A stretch of DNA of 64,000 nucleotides. Source: Anaeroglomus sp964630775 (lineage in GTDB: Bacteria > Planctomycetota > Phycisphaerae > Sedimentisphaerales > Anaerohalosphaeraceae). The stretch spans positions 1 through 64,000 of the forward strand of contig CAZVYY010000018.1 of assembly GCA_964630775.1 (NCBI GenBank), read 5' to 3'. A program made the position numbers and the translations under genes. The notes under the pieces were generated by a model. The model made no database searches. It was not told the DNA's origin and saw only the letters and a list, made by a program, of their open reading frames with translations. The stretch's first letter is position 1; every line of letters begins with the position of its first letter. Shown piece by piece: positions 54,702 through 63,922 of this stretch.

Positions 54702-55310
54702 TTATTTGAGCTGGGTGTCGGTGACGTGTTTTTCTTTGTAGGGGAACTGTTTGTCGAAGGCTTCGAGTTCCTGATTGTCTATCTCGAAAACACGGTCTGC
54801 GTAAAATTTGCCCGTGATTCCCTGGAGGGCGCCGTCATATAATTCCAGCGCCATGAAGGCATCGAAATTGTCGCCGGTCGGGGTGGTAATGCCGTACTTC
54901 TGGGCGTTGACAAAGCCGAAACGGTGATAGTATGCCGGGCTGCCGTAAATAATGACGGCCCTGAATCCGAGTGCTTTTGCTTTTTGGATGGAGGCGTTCA
55001 TGAGCTGGGAGCCGATGCCTTTTTTCTGGCAGGAAGGCAGTACGCCAATCGGCCCCATGCACAAGACCTCGAATTCCTGATTTTGAGCATTGACTACTTT
55101 GGCCCTGGAGTAAATGATATTGCCGACGACGGTATCGCCTTCGCAGGCCACGAGGCTCAGTTCCCCGACAAAGGCGGGCACATCTCTGATTTTGTGAACA
55201 ATCAAATGCTCGCTGCATCCGGGGTGGTATAAATCCCAGAACGCTTCTCGCGTCAAATGCTCGATGGGGCTGTAATCCCGGGCCTCTTCCACTCTGATTG
55301 AAATCATCAT
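54702..55310 (-). CDS. GNAT-family N-acetyltransferase
   Basis: A 202-residue acetyltransferase with the acetyl-CoA-binding loop motif IGVLPSCQKKGIGSQLM and the preceding LVACEGDTVVGNIIYSRA. The C-terminal half contains FRAVIIYGSPAYYHRFGF, typical of the YhbS-like branch that acetylates small molecules or proteins of unknown identity. A single gene, transcribed toward the aldolase operon. Confidence 0.82.
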   Translation of the reverse strand: MMISIRVEEARDYSPIEHLTREAFWDLYHPGCSEHLIVHKIRDVPAFVGELSLVACEGDTVVGNIIYSRAKVVNAQNQEFEVLCMGPIGVLPSCQKKGIGSQLMNASIQKAKALGFRAVIIYGSPAYYHRFGFVNAQKYGITTPTGDNFDAFMALELYDGALQGITGKFYADRVFEIDNQELEAFDKQFPYKEKHVTDTQLK

Positions 55311-55433
55311 TGATGTCCTCGTTTCTGTTCTTTATATGTTTCAGACATTCTCAACATATTATCCATTGTTTATCGGCATAATCAAGAATGATTCGTGAAA
55401 AAAATCTTACGAAGCCGGGCATGATACGAAATA

Positions 55434-55470
55434 ATAAAAAAAGGTACTGCATCCGTTCGAATGCAGTACC
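55434..55470 (-). terminator. Intrinsic terminator of the PEP-CTERM gene
   Basis: On the minus strand GGTACTGCAT and ATGCAGTACC form a 10-bp perfect stem with an 8-base loop, followed by TTTTTTTATTATT. Confidence 0.75.
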
Positions 55471-55510
55471 GTGCCATCTTATCGCGATAGGATGTCAAAA
55501 AGTAAAAAAC

Positions 55511-56149
55511 TTAAGCCTGGCGTTTCCGCAGCAGCAGCGCACCCAGACCCACCAAAACCATGGTCGCGGGTTCGGGGACGATCTGGACGTTATCGATTAC
55601 CGGCCATTCTGCACCGCTGTCAAACATAAGGAAGAGCTCGGTTCCCGCGCTGACTCCGACGTTTAAGGTAGCTATATCGGTGAACATTACACCACCGCCC
55701 GGACTGGCAGGTGTGGTATACGATGCCGTGTCAAGCAGGGTGAGGCCAGCGGCACGGATATCGATATTGTCACCCCCGACAAACACGCCATTGCCGGCAT
55801 AGAGGGAAACGACTACAGTATCAATTCTTCCTGCGCCGGTGTCATTGGGCTGACCCCAGTCGAACTTGACACTGATCGAAGCCTCACCGGCTGAAAGACC
55901 GATGCTCTGATAGAGATATCCGTATCCCATGCCGCTTAAGACCACTTGATTGGTTCCGTTTGTTGTGATCCAGGAAGCATTGGTCTGCCATGCACCTTCC
56001 CAAAAGCCGCCGACGTTTCTGTCATACCAGCCGGTGACGTCGAGGATGTTTTCTCCACCGCCAATTTCAAAGTCGCCATTGGTGACCGACAATGCCTGTG
56101 ACATGGATACCAGGCACATACACATTAGTGCCAACATTACTTTTTTCAT
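55511..56149 (-). CDS. PEP-CTERM exported beta-sandwich protein
   Basis: A 212-residue protein: signal peptide (KKVMLALMCMCLVSMSQA), a beta-sandwich (carbohydrate-binding-like, with VTNGDFEIGGGENILDVTGW) and a C-terminal sorting tail VPEPATMVLVGLGALLLRKR. PEP-CTERM proteins are processed by exosortases and delivered to the cell surface; no exosortase gene is in the window. The ATG at 56149 has GGAGG 7-8 nt upstream. A stand-alone surface protein, possibly for exopolysaccharide or matrix. Confidence 0.8.
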   Translation of the reverse strand: MKKVMLALMCMCLVSMSQALSVTNGDFEIGGGENILDVTGWYDRNVGGFWEGAWQTNASWITTNGTNQVVLSGMGYGYLYQSIGLSAGEASISVKFDWGQPNDTGAGRIDTVVVSLYAGNGVFVGGDNIDIRAAGLTLLDTASYTTPASPGGGVMFTDIATLNVGVSAGTELFLMFDSGAEWPVIDNVQIVPEPATMVLVGLGALLLRKRQA

Positions 56150-56275
56150 CTTACAATCCTCCACAACATAAATGTTTGATTTTGCTGCATTTACAACGAC
56201 GATAGACTCGACAGATTATGCTGACTTGATTTTACCCTCCTTTCCGCAGCATTCTATCCCTGTCTGTTAAATACA

Positions 56276-56309
56276 GGTTTCCGGACACCCTGTCGGATGC
56301 CCGGAAACC
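56276..56309 (-). terminator. Candidate terminator after the LamG/dockerin gene
   Basis: GGTTTCCGG and CCGGAAACC form a 9-bp stem with a 16-base loop on the minus strand; the downstream T run is poor. Confidence 0.4.
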
Positions 56310-56339
56310 ATGATATCACAATATTACAAATAAACAACA

Positions 56340-58502
56340 CTATTGGACAGGATAGATACGGAAGCTGTCCAGCCATTCGGAGGCAAACATCGCAAAGTCC
56401 GCCAGGTCCACCTGACAATTGTTGTCGAAGTCATAGGCCAGGTTGTTCAGTTCATTGTTGCAGACCCAGTCGCCTTTGACACCCAGATAATCCTGGGCAA
56501 TCTGCTCGGTGGTGCGGGCGTAGTTGTATATCCGGATGTCGTCCATCAGGCCATTGAAGTAGGGGTCGACAAACTGGCTCTTGCCGATATAGTTCCGGGT
56601 TGCAGCCACATCGCGCGGATTGAGAGTCACTGATGCATTGGACGCCGCCAGTGCCCCGTTGACATAGAGTCGGGCGGTATTTCCGCTTAGCGTTACCGCA
56701 ATGTGCGTCCACTGGCCGGTCGGAAGCATCGCGGTCTGAACAATCTGTTCTGCACCGGTTGTTGTGATGGCAAAACGCAGGTTGGTGCCGGCGGCATTGG
56801 GAGACAGGAACATGTACTGGGTTGTATTGTTGCCGAAATCGAAGAGCCGCTGCCAGATTCCGCCGCCGTTCCAGTAGGCCCACAGCGAAATGGTGATATC
56901 ATCATAATTTGCAGCGCCGGGCTTCAGGGCCGCATACTGCGCCCAGGTATTCGGGTCGGCGGAGCTGGTGTTATTGAACAGCAGACCATTGCCGCCAAGC
57001 TCCGGCACACCGGCGGTCAGGACCGGAAGATCCGTGCCCGCATCGTCACTGGCCAGAGTCATATCATAGCCATCGATGGCATCGGAGATGATATTACTCG
57101 TGACGGCCTCCAGCGTATAGTGCGAGGTCAGACGGCGCGTCATCACACGTCCCGGACCGGAGTCCCGATTGGATGCGGAACTGGGCAGGTTATTGCTGCC
57201 GACACAATAGTAGTATCCTTCGTCTGCCAACTGAACGTCCTTGATCGTCAAGGTATTGGTCGTCACGCCGTCGTAATCGGCGCCGTTGGTCAATTGCGTA
57301 TCGGGGGTGCCGATTTTGAACCATTGATATGCAGTCACCGAGGTTCCGGTCGCAGTCAGGACCGCCGTACTTCCTGCATCCACAACCGTCAGCGCCGGGG
57401 TTACGGCACTGATTGAGGCATTTGCCGCTACGGTTTTAAAACTCCAAACCGGTCCGGGAACCAGGAACAAATCCGTTGCGCCCGGGGCGGTATTGGGTTC
57501 ATAGGCATCCACCCGCCAATAATAGGTTTTATCATTCAGCAGTGTTCCCGGATCGTAAGCAAGTGTCGCTGCCGGCGCCTGTGAGAGCTTTTTGTAGGCC
57601 GGATTCGAAGTCAGATTCGGGTCATTTTCAGGACCGAAATATAAATCGATCTTGCGGATAGTCGCATTGTTAATCATCCAGGACAAATCCTGATCAACAG
57701 AGACACTCGCCGCAGCATTTTTCGGCGCGGTGTACATAAAATCGGGCAGGACATCGTTAAAGGCTGTTCCCCAGCGAATTTCATCCCACATGGCGGAGTT
57801 GCCATCATAGTCCGAGACAGACAGGCGGTCAAATTTGATGGTTTTGCCCGAAACGGTGGTCCCCGGGCTTGCCTCGGAGACCGGATCGATCCATACGGTT
57901 ACGCTGTCGGCCCCTGCCGCGGCGCTCAGATTGAATCGAACCACGAACAGATGTACCGCCGTGTCGGCGGCCACGCCGGTGCTGGTATAGGCTTCATTCA
58001 CACCGAAATTATACTGAGTCCCCGACAGCCCTCCGTTTTGCGTGAGGCCGGCTGTGAAATTGCGGTTGGCATCCGCCGTATTGGAATTGTAAAGATCCAG
58101 CATCTGATAGGTTGTTGCACCGGTTTCCTGGCCGCTCTTGAACAGCCAGCTCAAATACCGTGTACCTGTCGTCGCATCCGTAACGGTAAGCGTACTATCC
58201 AGCAGACGATAGACTCGACCGCTGTATGGCTGAGTGATTTCCACGCCGGCAATGCTGGGCACCCCAATGCTGTCACCCCGTGCAGCCCCGTATATCAGCG
58301 AGCCGGGCTGGATAATGGCCTGCTGGTCACCCCAGTCAATTCGCGTCCAGTCTCCGGTATAGCCGGCAACGGCTGGTGACGGAAGACTTTCATCAATCTG
58401 CGTTCCGACAGTGTATCCGGAAAAACTTTCGTAACTCAGCAATTCCGCCCGGGTTAGCGATGCCACACAAAGACTCATCAATACAACCATTGTTTTTCTC
58501 AT
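56340..58502 (-). CDS. Secreted LamG/Ig-like protein with dockerin-like C-terminus
   Basis: A 720-residue protein with a signal peptide (VVLMSLCVASLTRA). An N-terminal concanavalin-like domain is followed by an Ig-like domain (about 380-460, with DEGYYYCVGS). A LamG module spans about 470-680 (ITISLWAYWNGGGIWQRLFD, FNGLMDDIRIYNYARTTEQI), and the tail is DFDNNCQVDLADFAMFASEW. GGAGG lies 8 nt before the ATG. A modular adhesin-like surface protein; no active site was found. It lies directly downstream of the FecR-like anti-sigma gene and could be part of its regulon. Confidence 0.8.
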   Translation of the reverse strand: MRKTMVVLMSLCVASLTRAELLSYESFSGYTVGTQIDESLPSPAVAGYTGDWTRIDWGDQQAIIQPGSLIYGAARGDSIGVPSIAGVEITQPYSGRVYRLLDSTLTVTDATTGTRYLSWLFKSGQETGATTYQMLDLYNSNTADANRNFTAGLTQNGGLSGTQYNFGVNEAYTSTGVAADTAVHLFVVRFNLSAAAGADSVTVWIDPVSEASPGTTVSGKTIKFDRLSVSDYDGNSAMWDEIRWGTAFNDVLPDFMYTAPKNAAASVSVDQDLSWMINNATIRKIDLYFGPENDPNLTSNPAYKKLSQAPAATLAYDPGTLLNDKTYYWRVDAYEPNTAPGATDLFLVPGPVWSFKTVAANASISAVTPALTVVDAGSTAVLTATGTSVTAYQWFKIGTPDTQLTNGADYDGVTTNTLTIKDVQLADEGYYYCVGSNNLPSSASNRDSGPGRVMTRRLTSHYTLEAVTSNIISDAIDGYDMTLASDDAGTDLPVLTAGVPELGGNGLLFNNTSSADPNTWAQYAALKPGAANYDDITISLWAYWNGGGIWQRLFDFGNNTTQYMFLSPNAAGTNLRFAITTTGAEQIVQTAMLPTGQWTHIAVTLSGNTARLYVNGALAASNASVTLNPRDVAATRNYIGKSQFVDPYFNGLMDDIRIYNYARTTEQIAQDYLGVKGDWVCNNELNNLAYDFDNNCQVDLADFAMFASEWLDSFRIYPVQ

Positions 58503-58587
58503 CTTACGTACCTCCACAATATTAACATTTGATCCATTTACACAAAACAATTTCCCTATATTCAAGAAACATGCTTAAGCACAAAGT

Positions 58588-60243
58588 TTATTCCAAAACC
58601 AACGCGGGTTCAGCAAATACACACCAGTCACAGGAGATGGCACGGGTATAGAAACTGGCCGGATCGTCCGGATCGCCGCCATCGGTGGTCACCAGGGTCA
58701 GAAAACGATCCGTTTCTTTGAGTTCCACAGAAACCTCTTTCAACATTCCCTTTTCCCGGACATGCCTATTGCTATACCGGACTTTTCCATCCACCAGCAC
58801 CCAGAAATCCGCATTGCAGGGATAAGGCTCATCCAGGTCGGCAATGCCGCATTGAGCCGTAAAACGTACCAGGGAATTACCCTGATAGCAGCGGCGCACG
58901 GCGTCGAGGTCGAGGGTAATCCCGAGGTTGGTATGCATCACCATGCAGGGCCGCTGTCCTTGTCCATACACCTGTCCATTGAACCGTATCGTCCCCTGTC
59001 TTAAATCCGTCGTATAAAGTCCCGGTTCGGGATTGACTACAATTTGATAATCAAATAATCCGCTTGTCGGAGGGCATTCATCGAATACATCCCCCCGACT
59101 GCTGACAATTTGCGGTGCACGACCATCCGGCGCAAAGACACCGTCAACAAACGGATTATCCGAAAGCCGGAGATAGTCTCTGGATGTCAAAAACGTACCA
59201 TCGAGGGCGGTTGTTATGCCCCGGGTTGGATGGAGCATTATTGTTGACTGTTCCTGCAGACCATTGCCTCCTCCAATCAGATTCGCCAGATCCAGCTTCT
59301 GGCCCCGCCAGATGAGGTTTGTTTTGGAATCGATGGCCCTGACAAAACCGTCTTTTTTCAAATGGATATCGCGAGCCTGCCCGTCTGCGCTGATTTCGCG
59401 GGCTTGTCCGCTGATGACGCCGATATTCTGAACGCTGTTATTCACGGTGGCTGTTGCGGTGGTTTTGCCTTTGAAGACATGCAGTTCGGTCTTGTTCAGG
59501 ATGTCGGCATACACCCCAAATTCCGTGCCCAGGTCCACGATTTTTGTATTGCGCGTGTGGACGGAAAAGCCCTTTCCGGCATCCGAAACCCGGGCGAAAA
59601 GACGTCCATGGTTCAGACGGATGGTATCGGACGATTGAATCTGGTATTCGGCAGGAGCCTCAATCAGGACCTCAACATCGTTGTCGTAGAGCAATTTTAC
59701 AATGCCCCGGGTCAGGATAACGGGGGGCTGTGCCGTCAGAAGGCGTGTCCCGGGCGATAGTATTGTATTGGCATTGAAGCTCTGGGCATCCACTGCATCG
59801 GTCAGGATTGCAACTTCCATGGGGATGGGCTTGATATAGATATAAATCAATACCATCAATAACGCCGCACAGGAAACCAGCACGGTCATCAGCGGGGTTT
59901 TACTGATTTTGGCGGCGCGGGCCTGTTCGATTCCCGCGGCCGGTTCCGGATGGTCTTCGATGCCGTTTTTGGGAATCTCAACGCCGGGGGCGGTCATTTC
60001 GTATTCGGCAAATTCCTGCAAGACAAGAACACTGTCCGAGGCGCACCGACGACCGCGTTCTCGAAGCAGCGGACCGGTTTTTGAAAAGGCAAAATGCAAT
60101 CTGACGCAGGATACATAATATGCGGCACACTGCGGATCGCCGGCAAGGAGTTGATTAAGCTGCTGTATCTCGGCCGGGGCAATCGTCCCTTCGAGGGATT
60201 TATTGACCAGTTCATGAATCAGCAATTCGGCAGTTTTATCCAT
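58588..60243 (-). CDS. FecR-like transmembrane protein with C-terminal NPCBM-like domain
   Basis: The 551 residues contain an N-terminal cytoplasmic region, one transmembrane helix (about 118-138), a FecR domain (SPGTRLLTAQPPVILTRG; VVDLGTEFGVYA-type blocks) and a C-terminal beta-sandwich with FWVLVDGKVRYSNRHV, close to the NPCBM/NEW2 glycan-binding fold. FecR-type proteins hold or activate their ECF sigma factor in response to outer-surface signals. The sigma gene lies 3 nt upstream, so they form an operon. The glycan-binding-like tail suggests sensing of a polysaccharide, which is inference. Confidence 0.78.
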   Translation of the reverse strand: MDKTAELLIHELVNKSLEGTIAPAEIQQLNQLLAGDPQCAAYYVSCVRLHFAFSKTGPLLRERGRRCASDSVLVLQEFAEYEMTAPGVEIPKNGIEDHPEPAAGIEQARAAKISKTPLMTVLVSCAALLMVLIYIYIKPIPMEVAILTDAVDAQSFNANTILSPGTRLLTAQPPVILTRGIVKLLYDNDVEVLIEAPAEYQIQSSDTIRLNHGRLFARVSDAGKGFSVHTRNTKIVDLGTEFGVYADILNKTELHVFKGKTTATATVNNSVQNIGVISGQAREISADGQARDIHLKKDGFVRAIDSKTNLIWRGQKLDLANLIGGGNGLQEQSTIMLHPTRGITTALDGTFLTSRDYLRLSDNPFVDGVFAPDGRAPQIVSSRGDVFDECPPTSGLFDYQIVVNPEPGLYTTDLRQGTIRFNGQVYGQGQRPCMVMHTNLGITLDLDAVRRCYQGNSLVRFTAQCGIADLDEPYPCNADFWVLVDGKVRYSNRHVREKGMLKEVSVELKETDRFLTLVTTDGGDPDDPASFYTRAISCDWCVFAEPALVLE

Positions 60244-60246
60244 TTT

Positions 60247-60795
60247 TTACCGCTCCCATGCTTTCAGAGTCTGGGAGGTGCAGTCATGCAGTGTGTGCTG
60301 AATCCGGGACAGCATCCTGTAGGTATCCCGAATGGATCGTCCGATTTTCTGGGAAATCTCATGCACCTTGAAATTCTGCTCATATTTCAACAGCATTAAC
60401 TGCCTGCTCTGACTGCCTAATTTCTCGAAACAATGCAGCAGCGCATCGATATAGGAATTCGTTTTGGGCGTCTCTGAGTCGGCAACCTGCATCGATATGG
60501 CTTCGATGGCACTGCTGTCGAAGTGAACGACTCCGGCCTGCTGGGTTTCGTGGAATTTGTAGAGGTTATATCGGGCAATTTTGATCCCCCAGGCCGCAAA
60601 ATTGGTTCCGGGTTCAAATTCATCAAACTTGCGCCACATAATAATCATGGTTTCCTGGAGAATGTCTTCGGCCCTGGCAAAATTTGGCAGGAATGTCAGG
60701 ATAAATCCGAAAATACGGTCTTCACTGGTCCTGAATAGATTCAGGAACTCCTCGTATTTCGATATATTCCGACTGTTTTCAGCATTATTCATCAT
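60247..60795 (-). CDS. ECF-type RNA polymerase sigma factor
   Basis: A 182-residue sigma factor with region 2 (NFARAEDILQETMIIMWRKFDEF, FAAWGIKIARYNLYKF) and a region 4 helix-turn-helix (HEISQKIGRSIRDTYRMLSRIQ). It resembles the planctomycete-expanded ECF groups. Probably paired with the FecR-like protein immediately downstream to control surface-protein genes. A -10 hexamer TATAAT lies about 70 nt upstream. Confidence 0.85.
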   Translation of the reverse strand: MMNNAENSRNISKYEEFLNLFRTSEDRIFGFILTFLPNFARAEDILQETMIIMWRKFDEFEPGTNFAAWGIKIARYNLYKFHETQQAGVVHFDSSAIEAISMQVADSETPKTNSYIDALLHCFEKLGSQSRQLMLLKYEQNFKVHEISQKIGRSIRDTYRMLSRIQHTLHDCTSQTLKAWER

Positions 60796-61164
60796 CGATC
60801 CTCAACGGTCTATGGGATACCCCTTCCAAAGCTGATTTTGTGCCAAAATAATTTTGATTTTTCAAATTATATCCGAAATCGGGGCTGCAACACAGATTCA
60901 AATTTCATTGAATCCGACTATGCTCGCCATCTATTCCTGAACGGAAATGATGTTGGCCAGACTATTTATTTGAAAGGGATGTCATAGAAATCCAGGGGCG
61001 AGGTCCCCATTTCAGGGCTACGAATGATATTGCAGATGAAATAACTCAAATCGCTTGCCCGTAATACCAAGCGGGGATATAATCATGGGCCGGGGTTGGG
61101 TGCCCCGATCAAGGGCTGTCTGGATAATCGCGGACGGCATCAGAAATGAAAACCAGGATGAATC
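60796..61164. other. Divergent intergenic region between the sigma factor and HzsA-like genes
   Basis: No gene is evident. It contains a minus-strand TATAAT (60866-60871) and presumably the promoter of the HzsA-like gene. Confidence 0.4.
60866..60871 (-). promoter_or_regulatory. Candidate -10 of the ECF/FecR operon
   Basis: On the minus strand a perfect TATAAT about 70 nt before the sigma start; the -35 is not consensus, as often with regulated or alternative-sigma promoters. Confidence 0.35.
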
Positions 61165-63921
61165 GTGACAAAAAAAAGTGCAACTCCAAACGGTATGGCA
61201 ATCAGACATCAAACTTATCATGCATTTCCACCGGGAGACCGCCCTGCTTTGCAGCGGCGTCAAACAAGCCGGCCCATGCCCTGTGCATTCACAAAATTAT
61301 GTATCGGGTATGTCTTGCTTGGCAGCCTGACCCTGGCCGGGGTCATGATAACCGACACGACCGCAGGTGAGTGGGTGAATGCCCTGAATACCGCCAAGAC
61401 TTATCTTCTGGAGCAGTCCAATGCTCAGACAGCGGACGCACTCAGGACATGGCGCCAACTGGAACGGCGTTTTCCACTGGCTTGTGACTGGATGCTGCAG
61501 GATGGGACGGATACGCCGCTGTGGGCCCATGTGCCGGCCGGCGGCCAGGGCGGATCGCAGGGGCAAACCGCATTGATCGGCGATAAGCTGGTTACGATGC
61601 TGATCACACGCAATCCCGATCGATGGGTGCAAATGACCCGGCGTGTCCTGGCCGAACTGGGTGAGGAAGGAACCACGCTGGAGCGGGAATTGACGGATGC
61701 CGCCGCGGGCAAAGACGAGGCCAAACTGGCGGCGGTGTATCTTAACACCTGTCAGGCAAGGCGAGCGAAACGGCTGGCGCCGCTGCTTGAGAAGAAACCC
61801 CAGGGCATTGTTTTTGCACGTCATTATAATATGGGCGGTTCGCATTATGCCTACACTGAAGGCCTGAGCGATGCGCAGTCAGAACGGCTGTTTCAGCCAG
61901 GCTCGCAGTTGTGCCTGCTGCGGATGGAGGGTTTGTTTGGTGTTGTCGAAACGCTTCTGGATTCGCCGGGCGGGGTCATCCGCGACGCAGACACCTCCTG
62001 GGACGGCAAGCGTATCCTGTTTTCGTGGAAGAAATCCGACCGCGAGGATGACTACGGGTTATATCTTATGGACGCGGACACACGCAAGGTCACGACGATT
62101 ACACAGGATCGGGGTCATGCGGATTACGAGGGGGTGTTTCTGCCCAACGGTGATATTTTGTTCAACTCCACACGGTGCGTACAGATTGTGGATTGCTGGT
62201 GGACAGAGGTGTCGAACCTGTACACCTGCGGGGCGGATGGGCGGTTTTTGCGGCGGCTCGGTTTTGACCAGGTGCATACCAATTACCCCACGGTCACTGA
62301 GGACGGACGGATTCTTTATACACGGTGGGAATATAACGACCGGGGGCAGATTTTCCCGCAGAGTCTTTTCCAGATGTTTCCCGACGGGACGGCTCAGACG
62401 GCTTTCTATGGGAATAACTCCTGGTTTCCGACCACAATTATTCACGCCCGAAACATTCCGGGCACACAGAAGGTGCTGGCGGTTTTTACCGGGCATCATT
62501 CCCTGCAGGCGGGCAAACTGGGGGTGCTTGATCCCGGGCGGGGACGGCAGGAAAATCAGGGGGCACAACTGGTTGCTCCGGTGCGCGACACACCGGCAGA
62601 ACGTATCGATGCCTATGGCCAGGATGGCGATTTATTTATGTACCCCTGGCCGCTGGACGAACGGCATTTTCTGGTCAGTTATGCCCCGCGGGGCTGGGAA
62701 GATAACGAACTGGGGCGATATCGAACGGTTTTCGGTTTATACCTGATGGATATGGATGGGCGGCGTGAATTGCTGGATATCGACACAGACAAGGGGATTT
62801 CGGCCGGACGCATGGCTGTCCTGGGGGCACGCCCGCAACCGCATGTCAGACCCAGTTCCGTCGATTATCGAAAAACCACAGGTGTTTATTATATTCAGGA
62901 CGTGTATGAAGGGCCGGGCTTGAAGGGCGTAGCCCGGGGGACGATTCGTAATCTGCGTGTTGTCGCTCTGGAATATCGCCCAGCCGGCATCGGCAGCAAC
63001 TCGAATCATGGCCCAGCCGGAGGCGCGTTGAGCAGTACGCCGGTTTCGGTTTTCGGCTGCTGGGATGTCAAGACCGTTCTGGGGCAGGTACCCGTGTATG
63101 ATGACGGCTCGGCGATGTTTGAAGTGCCGGCCCGCACGCCGGTGTATTTTCAGGCCCTGGATGCCAAAGGTTATGCGGTTCAGACGATGCGGTCCTGGTC
63201 CACGCTGCAGCCGGGGGAGATATCGTCCTGCATCGGCTGTCACAGCGAAAACAAGCAGGCCGCCCCGTTATTGCACAAGGCCAGTCAGGCCATGCGTGCC
63301 GGAGTCCAGCCGCTCAAGCCGACAGACGGGCCGGCGGAGGGATTCAGTTTTATCAAGCGGGTTCAGCCGATTCTGGACCGTCGCTGTATTTCCTGTCACA
63401 GTGACCGCACGGACTCCCGATTTGCAAACAATCCTCTGATGCGGATAACCGAACCGTCAAAATCGGATTCGAAGCAGGCCGGGAAACGCAAGGCCTTCAG
63501 CTTATTGAGCACACCCAATCACGATCCGGATGCGCAACGGTACTGGAGCGACGCGTATCTGGCGCTGACAGATTCTTCGATGAATGCATTTCGTGCACCC
63601 TCGGAAGGCCTGGCACGCTGGATTCATCCGCAATCCGAGCCATCGATACAGCCGCCCTACTCGGCCGGCGCCGCTATAAGTCCGTTAATCAAGATGCTGG
63701 AAAAGCGGCATCATGGCGTTTCGCTGCCGGCTGCTGAGCTGCAGACCATCGCTCTGTGGATTGATCTGGGGGTGCCCTATTGCGGCGATTATGCGGAAGC
63801 GAATGCCTGGTCAGAGGAGGACAAGCAAAAGTACAAGCACTACCTTGAGAAACGACAAGCCATGGAACAGATTGAACGCGATAACATTCAGGCCTTCATT
63901 CAGAGCCGCAGTGGAAAATAA
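61165..63921 (+). CDS. HzsA-like TolB/PD40 propeller protein with two c-type heme sites
   Basis: A 918-residue exported or membrane-anchored protein with a hydrophobic stretch (about 47-62). The middle contains TolB/PD40-type propeller repeats (DADTSWDGKRILFSW, DYEGVFLPNGDILFNSTR). The C-terminal third carries two CxxCH heme motifs (SCIGCHSENK; RRCISCHSDRT). The order resembles the alpha-subunit family of hydrazine synthase (HzsA) and its many planctomycete paralogues, most of which are not involved in anammox. The start is GTG at 61165 with AGGA 6 nt upstream; an ATG 37 codons downstream is an alternative. Redox partner and substrate unknown. Confidence 0.75.
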   Translation: MTKKSATPNGMAIRHQTYHAFPPGDRPALQRRQTSRPMPCAFTKLCIGYVLLGSLTLAGVMITDTTAGEWVNALNTAKTYLLEQSNAQTADALRTWRQLERRFPLACDWMLQDGTDTPLWAHVPAGGQGGSQGQTALIGDKLVTMLITRNPDRWVQMTRRVLAELGEEGTTLERELTDAAAGKDEAKLAAVYLNTCQARRAKRLAPLLEKKPQGIVFARHYNMGGSHYAYTEGLSDAQSERLFQPGSQLCLLRMEGLFGVVETLLDSPGGVIRDADTSWDGKRILFSWKKSDREDDYGLYLMDADTRKVTTITQDRGHADYEGVFLPNGDILFNSTRCVQIVDCWWTEVSNLYTCGADGRFLRRLGFDQVHTNYPTVTEDGRILYTRWEYNDRGQIFPQSLFQMFPDGTAQTAFYGNNSWFPTTIIHARNIPGTQKVLAVFTGHHSLQAGKLGVLDPGRGRQENQGAQLVAPVRDTPAERIDAYGQDGDLFMYPWPLDERHFLVSYAPRGWEDNELGRYRTVFGLYLMDMDGRRELLDIDTDKGISAGRMAVLGARPQPHVRPSSVDYRKTTGVYYIQDVYEGPGLKGVARGTIRNLRVVALEYRPAGIGSNSNHGPAGGALSSTPVSVFGCWDVKTVLGQVPVYDDGSAMFEVPARTPVYFQALDAKGYAVQTMRSWSTLQPGEISSCIGCHSENKQAAPLLHKASQAMRAGVQPLKPTDGPAEGFSFIKRVQPILDRRCISCHSDRTDSRFANNPLMRITEPSKSDSKQAGKRKAFSLLSTPNHDPDAQRYWSDAYLALTDSSMNAFRAPSEGLARWIHPQSEPSIQPPYSAGAAISPLIKMLEKRHHGVSLPAAELQTIALWIDLGVPYCGDYAEANAWSEEDKQKYKHYLEKRQAMEQIERDNIQAFIQSRSGK

Positions 63922-63922
63922 T

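Noticed and set aside
61165..63921. Evidence for anammox (hydrazine synthase)
   Set aside because: Only one HzsA-like protein with two CxxCH sites and no beta/gamma subunit, hydrazine dehydrogenase or nitrite reductase; planctomycetes carry many such paralogues.
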